From NCBI GenBank assembly GCA_964552195.1, contig CAZKFM010000004.1, positions 1 through 64,000 of the forward strand: a stretch of DNA of 64,000 nucleotides, read 5' to 3'. Each line of letters opens with the position of its first letter. Position 1 is the first letter of the stretch. This document shows, one piece after another, positions 24,455 through 33,385 of this stretch. The DNA comes from CAZKAP01 sp964552195. GTDB taxonomy: Bacteria; Bacteroidota; Bacteroidia; Flavobacteriales; Flavobacteriaceae. The position numbers and the translations under genes are program-made. Below the pieces are notes generated by a model. That model made no database searches. It worked only from the letters and a program-made list of their open reading frames with translations, and was not told where the DNA came from.

Positions 24455-25375
24455 ATGGATACACTTAAGGAATTTTTCAGCAATGATTTTTTTCGTGCCC
24501 TGCAGCGGACTTTAAATGCGGGCCCCGAGATTCCCATAGGAGAGGATCGCAGCATTCACCTCACCCTGGTACTTATACTGTTGTTGGTATTTGTTTATGC
24601 CGCTACCGGTTTTTTGCTCAAGTGGCTCCGAAGACTCATCACGAGAAACATGAAGGATGAGGATAAACTCAAGTTTAACAGTGTCTTCAAGTTTATCAAC
24701 TATACCGTATATCTCACCGTTATACTGATCACCTTAAGTGAAGCAGGTATCAATGTCACCGTGTTGCTCACCGCCTCTGCCGCCCTGTTGGTCGGTTTGG
24801 GACTGGCCCTGCAGGTGCTGTTTCAGGATATCATCGCAGGGGTCATGATCATCGTGGACAAGTCATTGCTGGTGGGCGATGTGGTCGAAGTGGAGGGAAA
24901 GGTTGGCCGCATCTTTGAAATTAAACTTCGTACAACGCGCGCACTCACCAGGGACGATCGGGTGATCGTCATCCCCAATCACAAGTTCATCAGCGATACG
25001 GTCTACAATTTTACACAGAACAACCGCACCACCAGGGAGTCCGTCCAGGTAGGAGTCTCCTACAGTTCTCAACTGGAGCAGGTGAGACAGGTTCTGCGGG
25101 ATGCTGCTGCTTCTCACGGCGAGGTGCTGAAATATCCGGAGCCATTTGTGACGTTTGACGATTTCGGGGATTCTGCTCTCATTTTTACGCTTCATTTCTT
25201 CGTAAACGATAGTTTTCGCACCCCTTTTATAGAAAGTAGCCTGAGGTTCGAAATCTTCCGCAGGTTCCGGGAGTCGGGTATCGTGATCCCATTCCCTCAA
25301 AGGGACCTTCACGTATACCGCTGGCCGCAGCAACCTCTGCCCACCCGTTCGGATGAAAGGGAAAACCCGTCTTAG
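24455..25375 (+). CDS. Small-conductance mechanosensitive channel (MscS family)
   Basis: Opens under membrane tension to release solutes after osmotic downshock. The 306 residues show about three hydrophobic helices (near 30-48, 72-90 and 96-120). The third is the Gly/Ala-rich pore helix (ALLVGLGLALQVLFQDIIAGV). A beta domain (VVEVEGKVGRIFEIKLRTT, VIVIPNHKFI) and the C-terminal alpha/beta domain follow. An ATG at 24455 is chosen over a GTG two codons earlier. It starts ten bases after the ABC permease gene, so it may be the last gene of that operon. Confidence 0.92.
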   Translation: MDTLKEFFSNDFFRALQRTLNAGPEIPIGEDRSIHLTLVLILLLVFVYAATGFLLKWLRRLITRNMKDEDKLKFNSVFKFINYTVYLTVILITLSEAGINVTVLLTASAALLVGLGLALQVLFQDIIAGVMIIVDKSLLVGDVVEVEGKVGRIFEIKLRTTRALTRDDRVIVIPNHKFISDTVYNFTQNNRTTRESVQVGVSYSSQLEQVRQVLRDAAASHGEVLKYPEPFVTFDDFGDSALIFTLHFFVNDSFRTPFIESSLRFEIFRRFRESGIVIPFPQRDLHVYRWPQQPLPTRSDERENPS

Positions 25376-25401
25376 GTTCTGGCCTTCTGCCCCGCGGAAG
25401 T

Positions 25402-25409
25402 TACCTTTG
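25402..25409 (+). promoter_or_regulatory. -7 box TACCTTTG for the response regulator
   Basis: Exact TAnnTTTG match 35 bases before the ATG at 25445, indicating that the regulator has its own promoter. Confidence 0.55.
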
Positions 25410-25444
25410 TGGCCTTGGCGGGAAATTGCCCCAAGCATTTGACT

Positions 25445-26608
25445 ATGTCGCAAATACTTTTAATTGAAGACGAAGCCAGTATCAGGCGTGTCCTGAGCAA
25501 GATCCTGAAAGAGGAGAGCGAATCCTACACGGTGCTCGAGGCTGAAAATGGGGAACAGGGTCTAAAGGTTTTGGAAAACGAGGAAATTGACCTGGTTCTC
25601 TGTGATATAAAAATGCCCAAAGTCGATGGAATCGAAGTATTGGAGCGATCCCGTAAAACCCATCCAGAGGTTCCTTTTATCATGATTTCGGGACATGGCG
25701 ACCTGGAGGTGGCCGTGCAAAGCATGAAGCTCGGTGCTTTCGATTACATCAGTAAACCCCCCGATCTGAACCGTTTACTTACAACAGTAAGAAATGCCCT
25801 GGACCGAAAGGAACTGGTAACCGAGAACCGGAACCTGCGCAAGCGGGTGGACAAGAATTACGAGATGATCGGGGACAGTAAGGAACTCCGTGAGGTCAAG
25901 GAAATCATAGAGAAGGTAGCCCCCACCGATGCCCGGGTATTAATTACGGGCAGTAATGGAACCGGGAAAGAACTCGTCGCCCATTGGCTCCATCAGAAGA
26001 GCGAACGGTCGGGAAATCCAATGCTGGCAGTCAACTGCGCGGCCATTCCATCGGAGCTGATAGAAAGCGAACTATTCGGGCACGTTAAAGGAGCCTTTAC
26101 TTCTGCGGTAAAGGACAGGGCCGGAAAGTTCGAAGCTGCGAATAAGGGTACCCTGTTCCTTGATGAAATCGGTGATATGAGCCTGGCCGCGCAATCTAAA
26201 GTATTACGGGCCCTTCAGGAAAACAAAATATCCCGTGTGGGATCCGATAAGACTATAACGGTAGATGTTCGCGTACTGGCGGCAACCAACAAAGAGTTAA
26301 AGGAGGAGATTCGCGCCGGACGCTTTCGGGAGGATCTTTTTCACCGACTTGCGGTCATTGAAATTCGGGTACCCTCCCTGAACGAGAGAAGGGAAGACAT
26401 TCCGGCCCTGGCCGATCACTTCGCGGTTCAGATTGCCGAGCAGCAGGGGCGCCCTCCGAAAACCTTCAGTAAGAAGGCCATGAAGCTAATACAGGAGATG
26501 GATTGGACGGGGAATATCCGGGAATTGCGAAATGTGGTGGAGCGGTTACTCATACTCGGCGGGAATCCCATCGACGAGGATGATGTCAATCGGTATGCGA
26601 TGAAGTAA
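25445..26608 (+). CDS. NtrC-type response regulator without DNA-binding domain
   Basis: 387 residues. A receiver domain (1-120) carries the acidic pair IEDE, the phospho-acceptor in LVLCDIKMP, and SGHG and SKPP at the usual spots. A sigma-54-interaction AAA+ domain (about 145-370) has Walker A GSNGTGKEL, the sigma-54 loop GAFTSA and Walker B GTLFLDEIGDM. The protein ends at GNPIDEDDVNRYAMK, just where the Fis-type helix-turn-helix should begin. It may therefore activate sigma-54 from solution or act through another protein. No histidine kinase lies nearby. Confidence 0.9.
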   Translation: MSQILLIEDEASIRRVLSKILKEESESYTVLEAENGEQGLKVLENEEIDLVLCDIKMPKVDGIEVLERSRKTHPEVPFIMISGHGDLEVAVQSMKLGAFDYISKPPDLNRLLTTVRNALDRKELVTENRNLRKRVDKNYEMIGDSKELREVKEIIEKVAPTDARVLITGSNGTGKELVAHWLHQKSERSGNPMLAVNCAAIPSELIESELFGHVKGAFTSAVKDRAGKFEAANKGTLFLDEIGDMSLAAQSKVLRALQENKISRVGSDKTITVDVRVLAATNKELKEEIRAGRFREDLFHRLAVIEIRVPSLNERREDIPALADHFAVQIAEQQGRPPKTFSKKAMKLIQEMDWTGNIRELRNVVERLLILGGNPIDEDDVNRYAMK

Positions 26609-26618
26609 GGCGGGAGTG

Positions 26619-26711
26619 CTACATGAGCTGAAGGAAACCGATCAGACTCCTGAGCAGTCCAAGTATACCAATGACAAGACTGGTGGCGATGAGTATTTTT
26701 TTCAGCTTCAT
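26619..26711 (-). CDS. Possible 30-aa membrane peptide
   Basis: A minus-strand frame starting ATG at 26711 encodes MKLKKIL followed by a hydrophobic stretch able to span the membrane once. No exact -7 box is seen upstream. It occupies an otherwise gene-free gap of about 290 bases between the response regulator and PPK2 genes. Low confidence; it could be chance. Confidence 0.3.
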   Translation of the reverse strand: MKLKKILIATSLVIGILGLLRSLIGFLQLM

Positions 26712-26901
26712 GAACAGGGAAGATTTGGGATTTCCTGTAATGCGAGTCTAATCTAATTCAGTTGATGGCTTGCTGTGCGAAAACATCGTCCAATGACGGA
26801 AAAATCACCGTCAAATGAACGTAAAGGGACTACATGGACTGGGTATTTTTCCCGGTGTATGGGAGGCCTGCAATTAATCGAAAAAAACTGTCGATAATCC
26901 T

Positions 26902-27786
26902 ATGATCGAAGCCGATGACTTTCAGGTAAAGGGTCCCGTGAATCTTTCCGAGATTCCTTCCGTCTATGCACGACCCGCCTCAAAACAGGAACTCAAGCAA
27001 AAACTCAACGATACCCGGGAGTCGCTGGCAGATTTTCAGGATCGCATGTACGCCCACCGCAAGTATGCGGTACTGGTCTGTATTCAGGGAATGGATACCG
27101 CCGGAAAGGACAGCCTGATTCGCGAAGTATTTAAGGAATTCAATGTTAGGGGGGTTAATTGCTACAGTTATAAGGTACCCTCAAGCAGGGAACACCGACA
27201 GGACTACCTGTGGAGGCATTACCGGGATTTACCCGAGCGGGGAAAGTTTGCCGTATTCAATCGTACGCACTACGAAAATGTGATTGTTACCCGGGTACAT
27301 CCGGAATACCTGGCGAGCGAAAACATTCCCTCACTGCACGGACCCGACGGTTTCCAAATTCCGGGTGATGAATTCTGGAATCAGCGCTTCGAACAGATCA
27401 ACCAATTCGAGAGACACTTGGTCCAGAACGGAACCCGTATCTTCAAATTTTTTCTGAATATTTCACGGGAGGAACAGCGCCAGAGGCTGCTGAGGCGACT
27501 ACATAAACCCGAGAAGAATTGGAAGTTTTCGGTAGGTGATCTCGAAGAACGCAAGCTTTGGGACCGTTACCAGGAAGTGTACCAGGACGCCATGAACCGG
27601 ACGAGTACACCTGAGGCCCCCTGGTTCATCGTACCCTCCGATAGCAAGAAGTGGTCCCGGGTGATCGTTGCCGAGATACTCAGGCAGCGGTTGATGGAAA
27701 TGACCGACGTGGTTTATCCCGAGCCGGATAAAGAAGTACAGGAACAAAAAGAAGCGATAATTCATGAGTTGGAAAATGAAATTTAA
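26902..27786 (+). CDS. Polyphosphate kinase 2 family phosphotransferase
   Basis: Transfers phosphate between polyphosphate and nucleotides. 294 residues with a P-loop kinase fold: Walker A GMDTAGKDSL (about 63-72), the lid region NVRGVNCYSYKVPS, and Walker B-type AVFNRTHYENVIVTRVHP. The FNR-[ST]-HYE motif and the length point to the class III-like PPK2 group (polyphosphate:AMP/ADP phosphotransferase), but the nucleotide preference cannot be proven from sequence. It overlaps the M28 peptidase gene by 11 bases. Confidence 0.88.
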   Translation: MIEADDFQVKGPVNLSEIPSVYARPASKQELKQKLNDTRESLADFQDRMYAHRKYAVLVCIQGMDTAGKDSLIREVFKEFNVRGVNCYSYKVPSSREHRQDYLWRHYRDLPERGKFAVFNRTHYENVIVTRVHPEYLASENIPSLHGPDGFQIPGDEFWNQRFEQINQFERHLVQNGTRIFKFFLNISREEQRQRLLRRLHKPEKNWKFSVGDLEERKLWDRYQEVYQDAMNRTSTPEAPWFIVPSDSKKWSRVIVAEILRQRLMEMTDVVYPEPDKEVQEQKEAIIHELENEI

Positions 27787-29206
27787 GAATGGGTGTCCGG
27801 GGGTGATCTGGGCGGTACTGCTGGTTTTAGCAATGGCCTTGCCTTCCGTTTACGGACAGACCCAGGGAGGCGCCGAATCAGCCAACAACTCAGACTCGCT
27901 GAGGATACGGGCTTTTTTCGATACGGCCCTCTCGAACGGACGGGCCTATGATTGGTTGAAATACCTATCCACTCAGATCGGGGGGCGACTCTCCGGCTCG
28001 GTAGAACTAGAACTGGCCGTGGAATATACCCGGAGGGAAATGAATAAGCTCGGCCTGGATCGGGTCTGGCTGCAGGAAGTGGAAGTGCCCCGATGGGTGC
28101 GGGGTGCCCCCGAGTATGCCTATATGGAGACCGGTAGGGGGTTCACAACGCGACTGCCCATTGCGGCTCTCGGGGGATCGGTGGCTACTCCCATAGGCGG
28201 TATAAAGTCTGAAGTTGTAGAAGTACGGGATTTCGATCAGCTGGATTCTCTTGGGGTAAAAGGTGTGGCCGGTAAAATAGTTTTCTTTAACCGTCCGATG
28301 GATCCCTTACAGATCAACACTTTTAATGCGTATGGAGGGGCTGTGGATCAGCGCGTTCAGGGCGCACGCAAGGCCGTAGGCTACGGTGCCCTGGGGGTTA
28401 TCGTTCGTTCGATGAATCTCAGACTGGACGACTTTCCTCATACCGGAACCCTGTCCTATGGGAACCTTCCTGAAACCATGCGCATACCTGCAGCAGCCAT
28501 TAGTACCAATGGTGCCGAATTATTGAGTGCAACGCTCAGCCTGGATCCCAAAACGCGATTTTTCATGAAATTGAATTGCGAGAATCTGCCGGATGTCACT
28601 TCCCACAACGTTATCGGAGAAATCAGGGGTTCCCGTTACCCAGAGGAAGTCATTGTGGTGGGGGGGCATCTCGATTCCTGGGACCTGGGTGATGGGTCCC
28701 ATGATGACGGGGCCGGCTGCGTGCAAAGCATGGAAGTACTCCGACTGTTCAAAGAGACGGGTTATCGTCCACAGAGAACCATAAGGGTGGTATTGTTTAC
28801 CAATGAAGAAAATGGACTGCGAGGTGGACAGCGTTATGCCGACTGGGTACGGTCCCGTTCCGAAAAACACGTGCTCGCCCTGGAAAGCGATAGTGGCGGG
28901 TTCACTCCCCGAGGATTTTCGCTGGATTGCTCTGACGAACAGTACCGACAGATCGAGACCTGGAAACCCCTTTTTGAACCCTACTACATACATGTATTCG
29001 CCAGGGGTGGAGGCGGTGCGGATATAGGTCCGCTCAGGGACGGTCAGGTAGTCCTTGCCGGACTCAAACCAGATTCCCAGCGGTACTTCGAACACCACCA
29101 TACCGAAAATGACACTTTCGAATTTATCAATGAGCGTGAATTGGCAATGGGGGCCGCGACCATGGCCGGACTGGTATTTCTGGCCGACAAATACGGATTC
29201 AAATAA
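27776..29206 (+). CDS. Secreted M28 zinc aminopeptidase/carboxypeptidase
   Basis: An exported metallopeptidase of 476 residues, carboxypeptidase Q-like. The ATG at 27776 gives a clear signal peptide ending PSVYG before QTQGG. A PA-like insert lies at about 140-270. The two-zinc catalytic site is complete: GGHLDSWDLGDGSHDDGAG, FTNEENGLRGG with its Glu pair, ALESDSGGFTPRGF, and HHTENDTFEF near the end. It probably acts in the periplasm on peptides. It overlaps the end of PPK2 by 11 bases, so the two are co-transcribed. Confidence 0.9.
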   Translation: MKFKNGCPGVIWAVLLVLAMALPSVYGQTQGGAESANNSDSLRIRAFFDTALSNGRAYDWLKYLSTQIGGRLSGSVELELAVEYTRREMNKLGLDRVWLQEVEVPRWVRGAPEYAYMETGRGFTTRLPIAALGGSVATPIGGIKSEVVEVRDFDQLDSLGVKGVAGKIVFFNRPMDPLQINTFNAYGGAVDQRVQGARKAVGYGALGVIVRSMNLRLDDFPHTGTLSYGNLPETMRIPAAAISTNGAELLSATLSLDPKTRFFMKLNCENLPDVTSHNVIGEIRGSRYPEEVIVVGGHLDSWDLGDGSHDDGAGCVQSMEVLRLFKETGYRPQRTIRVVLFTNEENGLRGGQRYADWVRSRSEKHVLALESDSGGFTPRGFSLDCSDEQYRQIETWKPLFEPYYIHVFARGGGGADIGPLRDGQVVLAGLKPDSQRYFEHHHTENDTFEFINERELAMGAATMAGLVFLADKYGFK

Positions 29207-29221
29207 CTCTAATATAGCGAT

Positions 29222-30148
29222 ATGCAAGATGGTATTTATGCCCTGATAAAATCGGGTAAAGGAGAGATACGGGTTCGACTGACGCACAAACTGACCCCGG
29301 GTACTGTAGGGAATTTTGTCAGTCTGGCTGAAGGAAGTCAGAAACGGGTTAAGGGAGACCAGCAATATTACGACGGACTGAAATTTCACCGGGTAATAGC
29401 CGATTTTATGGTACAGGGGGGATGCCCTAAGGGAACTGGGGTCGGTGGACCGGGTTATCAATTCGACGATGAAATACACCCGGAACTAAAGCACGATAAA
29501 CCCGGTGTACTTTCCATGGCCAATGCGGGTCCGGGAACCAATGGAAGTCAATTCTTCATTACCCATGTACCCACACCATGGCTGGATGGGAAACACACTG
29601 TTTTTGGAGAGGTAGTCAGCGGACAGGAGGTCGTGGATGCCATCGAGCAGGGCGATGTGATCGAATCCCTGACGATTGAGCGAATGGGGAATGAGGCCGT
29701 GCAATGGGATGCAAATGAAGAGTTCGAAAGGTTTATATCGGCCCGGGAAGACCGAATCAAACAGGCGAAAGCTCGTTTGGAATCGGATTTGGACCGGCTG
29801 GCCGAAGGGTTCAATAGGACCAGCAGTGGACTTAGGTACCGGGTAGTAAAGGAAGGAAAGGGCGCGTCTCCCGCCAAGGGAAGCCGGGTGAAGGTACACT
29901 ATGAGGGGAAGCTCAGCGACGGAACCGTATTCGACTCTTCGTTCAGTCGGAATGAGCCCATAGAATTTAGCCTCGGAACAGGACAGGTAATACCGGGCTG
30001 GGATGAGGGCATCGCCCAGTTAAAGGTTGGGGATGAGGCGGAACTCGTTCTTCCTCCGGATTTGGGTTATGGAGAAAGAGGGGCAGGCGGTGTTATCCCA
30101 CCGAATGCCATACTGATTTTCCGCGTGGAACTCATTTCGGCAGGGTAG
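29222..30148 (+). CDS. Cyclophilin–FKBP fusion peptidyl-prolyl isomerase
   Basis: Two different prolyl isomerase folds in one 308-residue chain without a signal peptide. Residues 1-165 are cyclophilin (FHRVIADFMVQGG with the catalytic Arg, ANAGPGTNGSQFFIT, WLDGKHTVFGEV). Residues 165-205 are a charged helical linker. Residues 205-308 are FKBP (VHYEGKLSDGTVFDSSFSR, VIPGWDEGIAQLKVGDEAEL, YGERGAGGVIPPNAILIF). Dual-family immunophilins of this order are known from Flavobacterium johnsoniae. It follows the M28 peptidase by 15 bases. Confidence 0.93.
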   Translation: MQDGIYALIKSGKGEIRVRLTHKLTPGTVGNFVSLAEGSQKRVKGDQQYYDGLKFHRVIADFMVQGGCPKGTGVGGPGYQFDDEIHPELKHDKPGVLSMANAGPGTNGSQFFITHVPTPWLDGKHTVFGEVVSGQEVVDAIEQGDVIESLTIERMGNEAVQWDANEEFERFISAREDRIKQAKARLESDLDRLAEGFNRTSSGLRYRVVKEGKGASPAKGSRVKVHYEGKLSDGTVFDSSFSRNEPIEFSLGTGQVIPGWDEGIAQLKVGDEAELVLPPDLGYGERGAGGVIPPNAILIFRVELISAG

Positions 30149-30150
30149 AA

Positions 30151-30246
30151 TTATTCTTCCAACCGGTTGCGTTCGTTCAGGCTGAATGTGATCAACAGGG
30201 CATTTAGAAGAAGGAGACAGGAGAAGGCGATCCAGAAAGTTGTCAT
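30151..30246 (-). CDS. Possible 31-aa membrane peptide
   Basis: The minus-strand frame from ATG 30246 encodes MTTFWIAFSCLLLLNALLI followed by a short charged tail ending in NRLEE, a plausible single-pass membrane peptide. The core LLLLNALLITFSLN resembles LLVLNAALLLFSVN of the 59-residue protein at 16810-16989. Its stop codon lies two bases from the stop of the immunophilin gene. No exact -7 box was found. Confidence 0.4.
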   Translation of the reverse strand: MTTFWIAFSCLLLLNALLITFSLNERNRLEE

Positions 30247-30414
30247 TGTAGTAAGGTTTAAGGCTGTTGTCTTACAATTGGGAAACAATTAAGAATTCGT
30301 TTACCCTACTTTATAACGTTGCATTTCGTCGAATAGCTATACGAAATCGAAAAAAAATTGTGACAGTGGCTGATTTAACCGTAAAACGTAAGTGCGGAGG
30401 CCCATTCGCCACAC

Positions 30415-30972
30415 TTAGGAATTCCACTTGATGTTGCAGCCCAGACTAGGTTTCTGTATGGAATCCACGGGCCTGTTTTCCAATACCGCATTCATAGCGG
30501 CACGAAGGGAGTTTCCGGTCACCGGAATGCCATTCTGAGGCCTGGAATCGTCGAGTTGCCCGCGGTATACCAGCAGTAGATTGCTATCGAACAGGTAGAA
30601 GTCCGGTGTACAGGCCGCCTGGTAGGATCGGGCGACTTCCTGGGTTTCGTCGAAGAGGTAGGGGAAGGAATACCTCTCTTCCCGGGCAACTCGCTTCATG
30701 TTCTCCGGTGAATCTTCGGGGTAGTTCTGTATGTCATTGCTGGAAATGGCAATAAAACTCACGCCTTTAGACTCGTAGTCGCCAGCCAGGGAGACGATGC
30801 CCTGGTTTACATGCTTCACAAACGGGCAGTGGTTGCAGATAAACATGATCAGGGTAGCTCTGGGACCTTGTAATTCCCCGAGATGAAAGGTATTATCCGT
30901 GGTGACATCCCTGAGTTTAAATTCAGGTGCCCGGGTTCCCAGGGGGAGCATGTTGCTTTCCGTTCGAGCCAT
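30415..30972 (-). CDS. Thioredoxin-fold protein (AhpC/TSA–redoxin-like)
   Basis: A cytoplasmic redox protein of 185 residues. The fold starts LGTRAPEFKLRDV and carries the active-site motif FICNHCPFVKHV with two cysteines, then YLFDETQEVARSYQAACTPD with the cis-proline region replaced by CTPDF. Such CNHCP proteins are widespread and usually called thioredoxin family proteins; the partner is unknown. It lies 21 bases downstream of the DUF3276 gene on the same strand, so the two are likely co-transcribed. Confidence 0.85.
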   Translation of the reverse strand: MARTESNMLPLGTRAPEFKLRDVTTDNTFHLGELQGPRATLIMFICNHCPFVKHVNQGIVSLAGDYESKGVSFIAISSNDIQNYPEDSPENMKRVAREERYSFPYLFDETQEVARSYQAACTPDFYLFDSNLLLVYRGQLDDSRPQNGIPVTGNSLRAAMNAVLENRPVDSIQKPSLGCNIKWNS

Positions 30973-30993
30973 AAAAGGTAATCGGTTGGGGTA

Positions 30994-31374
30994 TCAGATA
31001 TCATCGAAATCGATATCCATATACCCGTTACTTCCGGTATTGGAATCCTCGATATCCCCTTCATTCGAATCTTCTTTCTTGAAGTCCTTCTGGTGGCGCT
31101 CCGAAATGACTTCCTCTCCCTTGGCGTCGATGATAAAGTCCATCATCTCGCCCATGTGTTCCCTGAACGATTCGAAATCCTCCTTGTAGAGATATATTTT
31201 GTGTTTCTTGTAGTGAAAGGAACCATCATCGTTGGTGAACTTCTTACTCTCCGTTATGGTTAGGTAATAGTCCCCTGCCTTGGTGCTTCGGACGTCGAAA
31301 AAATAGGTCCTCCGTCCCGCCCTGAGCACCTTCGAGTGTATCTCTTCCTGTGCGCCTAAATCTTTTTCACTCAT
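30994..31374 (-). CDS. DUF3276 / PUR-family nucleic-acid-binding protein
   Basis: A 126-residue protein with a PUR-like domain: VLRAGRRTYFFDVRSTK, YYLTITESKKF, and HKIYLYKEDFESFREHM. An acidic C-terminal tail ends in DIDFDDI. PUR-domain proteins of this size (for example BpuR of Borrelia) bind single-stranded DNA and RNA. The role in Bacteroidota is not known to me. It is the first gene of a pair with the thioredoxin-fold protein. Confidence 0.85.
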   Translation of the reverse strand: MSEKDLGAQEEIHSKVLRAGRRTYFFDVRSTKAGDYYLTITESKKFTNDDGSFHYKKHKIYLYKEDFESFREHMGEMMDFIIDAKGEEVISERHQKDFKKEDSNEGDIEDSNTGSNGYMDIDFDDI

Positions 31375-31441
31375 GGTTACCGTTGATTACTCGGTAATTT
31401 CCTCAAAAATGTAAAAAAAAACCTAAGCTGACAACTTTAAT

Positions 31442-33196
31442 TTAATCCTCCCTACCGGCCAGTTGCTCCTCGTATAAATCGCGATAATATCCCGGTTCTG
31501 AGAGTAATGCGTCATGAGTGCCTTCCTGTATGATTCGTCCATATTCGATAACCAGGACACGATCCGAATTCTTGGCCGTACTTACCCGGTGACTTACCAA
31601 AAGGGTGGTTTTGCTCGCGGAAATATCCCTGATGTGTCCCAGTATGATTTCCTCAGTCTCCGTATCGACTGCCGAGAGGCAATCGTCAAACGCAAAGATT
31701 TCGGGATCCCTGATTAGTGCCCGGGCTATGGATACCCGCTGTTTCTGACCACCACTGAGCGATATGCCCCGTTCACCCAGCACGGTCTCGTATCCGTCTC
31801 TGAATCCTTCAATGTTGTCGTGAACAGCAGCGTAGCGTGCGGCCTGTTCAATTTCTTCCGGACTGGCTCCAGCATTGCCCATACCGATGTTGTTGCGAAT
31901 CGAATCGGAAAACAGGAATCCATCCTGGGGAACGACTCCCATGGCCGATCGAAGATGGTCTAAGGAGTATTCCTTCAGTGGCTTCCCGTCTATTCGGATT
32001 TCGCCAGAATCCACCTCATACAGCCTGCCCAACAGTTCCAATAGGGTAGATTTGCCCGATCCGGTTCGCCCCATGATCGCGTAGGTCTGCCCCGGATCTA
32101 TGCGGAAGCTCACGCCATTCAGAGCCTTTATTCCTGTATCCGGATAGGTAAAAGAAACGTTTTCGAATTCGATCGCTCCCTTTATGGGATCTGTGCAGAA
32201 GCCATCGTCTAGTATTTCGGGCCGTTGCTGAAGGAATTCGTTGATTCTCTTCTGCGAAGCCGCTGCCCTTTGAATTACGGAGGTCAGCCATCCGACTACA
32301 GCCACGGGCCAGGTCAGCATGTTCACGTACATGATAAACTCGGCTATGATGCCAAGGGATTCTATTTCTCCGTTGATGTACTGCATGCCGCCTATATACA
32401 TGACAAAGAGGTTGCTGACACCGATCAGGAGGATCATCAGTGGAAAGAACCAGGCATTTACCTTGGCGAGACTCATGCTAACATCCTTGCCTTTGTTCGC
32501 CAACCTGTTGAGTTCACTCTGTGTCTGTTCTTCCAGGGTATAGGCTTTAATCACGGAAATGCCGGAAAACGTTTCCTGGGTAAATGTGGACAGCTCTGAA
32601 AGAAATTCCTGTACCCGGGTGCTTCGCTCGTGTATTACCCGTGAGATTACGTAGATAAGGATCGAGAGTACGGGTAGTGGCAACACGGTATAAAACGCGA
32701 TCTGAGGAGCCTTGATAAACATAAGGGGGATGAGGCACACGAAAAGGGTCAGGTTGGTGATCCCGTACATGATAACCGGGCCGCAATACATACGGACCTG
32801 ACTCACATCTTCCGAGATTCGGTTCATCAGATCTCCTATGCGATTTCTTTTATAAAAGCTTAGGCTGAGACGCTGGTAATGGGCATAGACTTCATTCTTG
32901 AGGTCGTATTCGATGTAGCGGGACACATTGATGATGGTCTGTCGCATGAGAAAGGTGAATATCGCCGCCAGAGCCGTGGCTCCTACGATGATTCCTATAT
33001 ATCCCAGGAGTTGTGATCCGGCCTCTTCCCGGTTAAGGTCACCAGAGGCGAACATCTCGACAACCTGTATGGATTTGTTCACGTAGGAAGGCATCACCAG
33101 TGAAAAAACCCGGGCAATTATGGTGATCAAAATGCCGAGGAGCAGCTGCCATCTGTATTTAAAAAAATACTTATTGAGATATGAAAGCTCCTTCAT
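31442..33196 (-). CDS. ABC exporter, fused permease and ATPase
   Basis: A half-transporter of 584 residues. Six membrane helices occupy about residues 15-310. The ATPase follows with Walker A GRTGSGKSTL, signature LSGGQKQRVSIARAL, Walker B EIFAFDDCLSAVD and the H-loop LVSHRV. The residue after Walker B is Asp (FAFDD) where an active site normally has Glu; this is typical of one subunit of heterodimeric exporters such as BmrC. No partner gene is nearby. The substrate is unknown. A -7 box lies at 33236-33243. Confidence 0.92.
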   Translation of the reverse strand: MKELSYLNKYFFKYRWQLLLGILITIIARVFSLVMPSYVNKSIQVVEMFASGDLNREEAGSQLLGYIGIIVGATALAAIFTFLMRQTIINVSRYIEYDLKNEVYAHYQRLSLSFYKRNRIGDLMNRISEDVSQVRMYCGPVIMYGITNLTLFVCLIPLMFIKAPQIAFYTVLPLPVLSILIYVISRVIHERSTRVQEFLSELSTFTQETFSGISVIKAYTLEEQTQSELNRLANKGKDVSMSLAKVNAWFFPLMILLIGVSNLFVMYIGGMQYINGEIESLGIIAEFIMYVNMLTWPVAVVGWLTSVIQRAAASQKRINEFLQQRPEILDDGFCTDPIKGAIEFENVSFTYPDTGIKALNGVSFRIDPGQTYAIMGRTGSGKSTLLELLGRLYEVDSGEIRIDGKPLKEYSLDHLRSAMGVVPQDGFLFSDSIRNNIGMGNAGASPEEIEQAARYAAVHDNIEGFRDGYETVLGERGISLSGGQKQRVSIARALIRDPEIFAFDDCLSAVDTETEEIILGHIRDISASKTTLLVSHRVSTAKNSDRVLVIEYGRIIQEGTHDALLSEPGYYRDLYEEQLAGRED

Positions 33197-33235
33197 GAAC
33201 CGGATTTACGAGGGTCGTCAGTCGGCCCCAAGTTG

Positions 33236-33243
33236 CAAATTTA
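33236..33243 (-). promoter_or_regulatory. -7 box TAAATTTG for the ABC exporter
   Basis: Exact TAnnTTTG match on the minus strand, 39 bases before the ATG at 33196, in the gap divergent to nusB. Confidence 0.55.
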
Positions 33244-33341
33244 AGCGGCCTGCCCGAAACTTGGGTGTTGTGTCTGTTAATTCATTTCTGAATTTACCGC
33301 TAAGAATCGGGATCCGAATACCGAGTGTAGCCATTTAGAAC

Positions 33342-33349
33342 TACTTTTG
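33342..33349 (+). promoter_or_regulatory. -7 box TACTTTTG for nusB
   Basis: Exact TAnnTTTG match 36 bases before the ATG at 33386. The TTG inside the box at 33347 is therefore not the start. Confidence 0.6.
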
Positions 33350-33385
33350 CCCTGTATATTGAGTTCGGTAACTGACCAACGGCCT

